Source: Planctomycetota bacterium
Lineage (GTDB): Bacteria > Planctomycetota > Planctomycetia > Pirellulales > Pirellulaceae
DNA: 5,750 nt
Assembly: GCA_024277285.1 (NCBI GenBank)
Contig: JAJRVM010000355.1
Span: 1 to 5,750 of the forward strand
Reading direction: 5' to 3'
Under the pieces are notes generated by a model. The model had not been told where the DNA came from. It was given only the letters and a program-made list of their open reading frames with translations, and searched no databases. Below are positions 5,367 through 5,750 of the stretch, one piece after another; the first letter of the stretch is position 1; each line of letters begins with the position of its first letter. A program made the translations under genes and the position numbers.

Positions 5367-5608
5367 ACGCCTGCCTCCATTCTGGCTGTCCTCCGAAAAG
5401 AACCAGTGCTGACACTCGGTCCCCCGCGCCACCATGCAGAGGAGGTGTCCCGATTCCGCACAGCGTTTTCAGGCAAACCCCCGCAGTCTCCCGGAAACCT
5501 CACTGCGCTCCCTTTCAATGGGCTTGTCATCACCTCAACCGCAAACCGGCGTGCAGATCTCGCCAACGCGACACGTTTTGCCCCGTTTGCCAAAACGGAG
5601 GCAGGCGT
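5367..5608. repeat. 242-bp inverted-repeat-ended element (copy 2)
   Basis: The left arm at 5367-5385 (ACGCCTGCCTCCATTCTGG) and the inverted right arm at 5590-5608 match at 17 of 19 positions and enclose about 204 bases. The right end, 5588-5610, is the perfect 23-base reverse complement of 4455-4477 in copy 1. The frame from ATG 5364 stays open through the whole element, reading MTPASIL at the left end and AKTEAGV at the right. Copy 1 read on the minus strand gives MTPASVL and AKTEAGV in the same way, and the two lengths differ by 171 bases (57 codons). The interior contains no transposase, so it could be a MITE-like, non-autonomous element. The arms and their orientation are seen directly; mobility is inferred. 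Confidence 0.8.
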
Positions 5609-5691
5609 GATTCTTCACCTACCAGCGTCTGATCGACGAAACACTGATCCGTCCGGGCGGTTTCTTGCCGCCGGCCTTGCCGATCGTGCTC

Positions 5692-5697
5692 TATAAT
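5692..5697 (+). promoter_or_regulatory. Possible -10 box near the right edge
   Basis: TATAAT stands 5 bases before a small hairpin (ACGTCT TTG AGACGT, 5703-5717), which would lie at the transcription start. No -35 box is at the right distance: TTGCCG at 5665-5670 gives 21 bases. This may serve a gene beginning beyond the window. Confidence 0.25.
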
Positions 5698-5750
5698 TGA
5701 TGACGTCTTTGAGACGTGAAATTGGACGGCGCCTGCGTTATGCTCGTCCG

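Larger units (their letters stand above)
5205..5750. other. Non-coding accessory stretch without a convincing gene
   Basis: I see no protein with recognisable family features on either strand. The stretch contains a second core-like site, two short tandem repeats, the 242-bp inverted-repeat element and a TATAAT near the right edge. Open frames cross the repeat element (minus 5163-5435 and 5297-5593; plus 5336-5632 and 5364-5696). They overlap one another, lack ribosome binding sites and consist largely of translated repeat arms. A GTG at 5716 opens a frame running off the window (VKLDGACVMLV), which could be the start of a following gene but is too short to judge. Confidence 0.6.

Noticed and set aside
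4455..5610. CRISPR array suggested by four similar short repeats
   Set aside because: The copies alternate in orientation and have very unequal spacing, so they are inverted-repeat ends and not an array.

Overview
The window looks like a bacterial chromosome segment of moderate-to-high GC. Gene families, long non-coding gaps and weak ribosome binding sites would suit a planctomycete of the Rhodopirellula/Blastopirellula type. That assignment is an inference from overall style; no marker gene is present.

Positions 1-4392 hold four plus-strand metabolic genes. They are the C-terminal three quarters of an NAD(P)-dependent aldehyde dehydrogenase (cut by the left edge), a Gfo/Idh/MocA oxidoreductase, a short-chain dehydrogenase/reductase (SDR) whose ATG overlaps the previous stop as ATGA, and a fold-type III PLP enzyme of the D-threonine aldolase / D-serine dehydratase family. 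The middle pair is clearly translationally coupled. The outer genes are separated by 181 and 126 bp, so one transcript is likely but not proven. A D-3-hydroxyamino-acid lyase beside an aldehyde dehydrogenase and two sugar/alcohol-type dehydrogenases suggests breakdown or remodelling of a hydroxy-amino compound or unusual sugar. The substrate cannot be read from sequence.

Positions 4393-5750 are accessory in character. A minus-strand higBA toxin-antitoxin pair (toxin first) has its own strong promoter. A perfect 14-bp palindrome fills most of the spacer between its -35 and -10 boxes, and the predicted transcript start falls almost on the toxin's GTG, so the toxin message may be leaderless. The module is bounded exactly by a perfect 10-bp inverted repeat (GTTAGGCGAC / GTCGCCTAAC). 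This matches the integron core-site consensus GTTRRRY / RYYYAAC, and the antitoxin stop codon lies inside GCCTAAC.

Two inverted-repeat elements flank the module, 71 bp at 4457-4527 and 242 bp at 5367-5608. They share the same roughly 19-bp ends (ACGCCTGCCTCC...). Read in matching orientation, both begin AATGACGCC and end GGCGTGA, and their lengths differ by a multiple of three. The higBA-proximal one sits where an attC hairpin would be expected, but its far-side core site is not recognisable. The most noteworthy content is this combination: a self-regulated toxin-antitoxin cassette with integron-like borders next to a family of inverted-repeat elements I cannot name.
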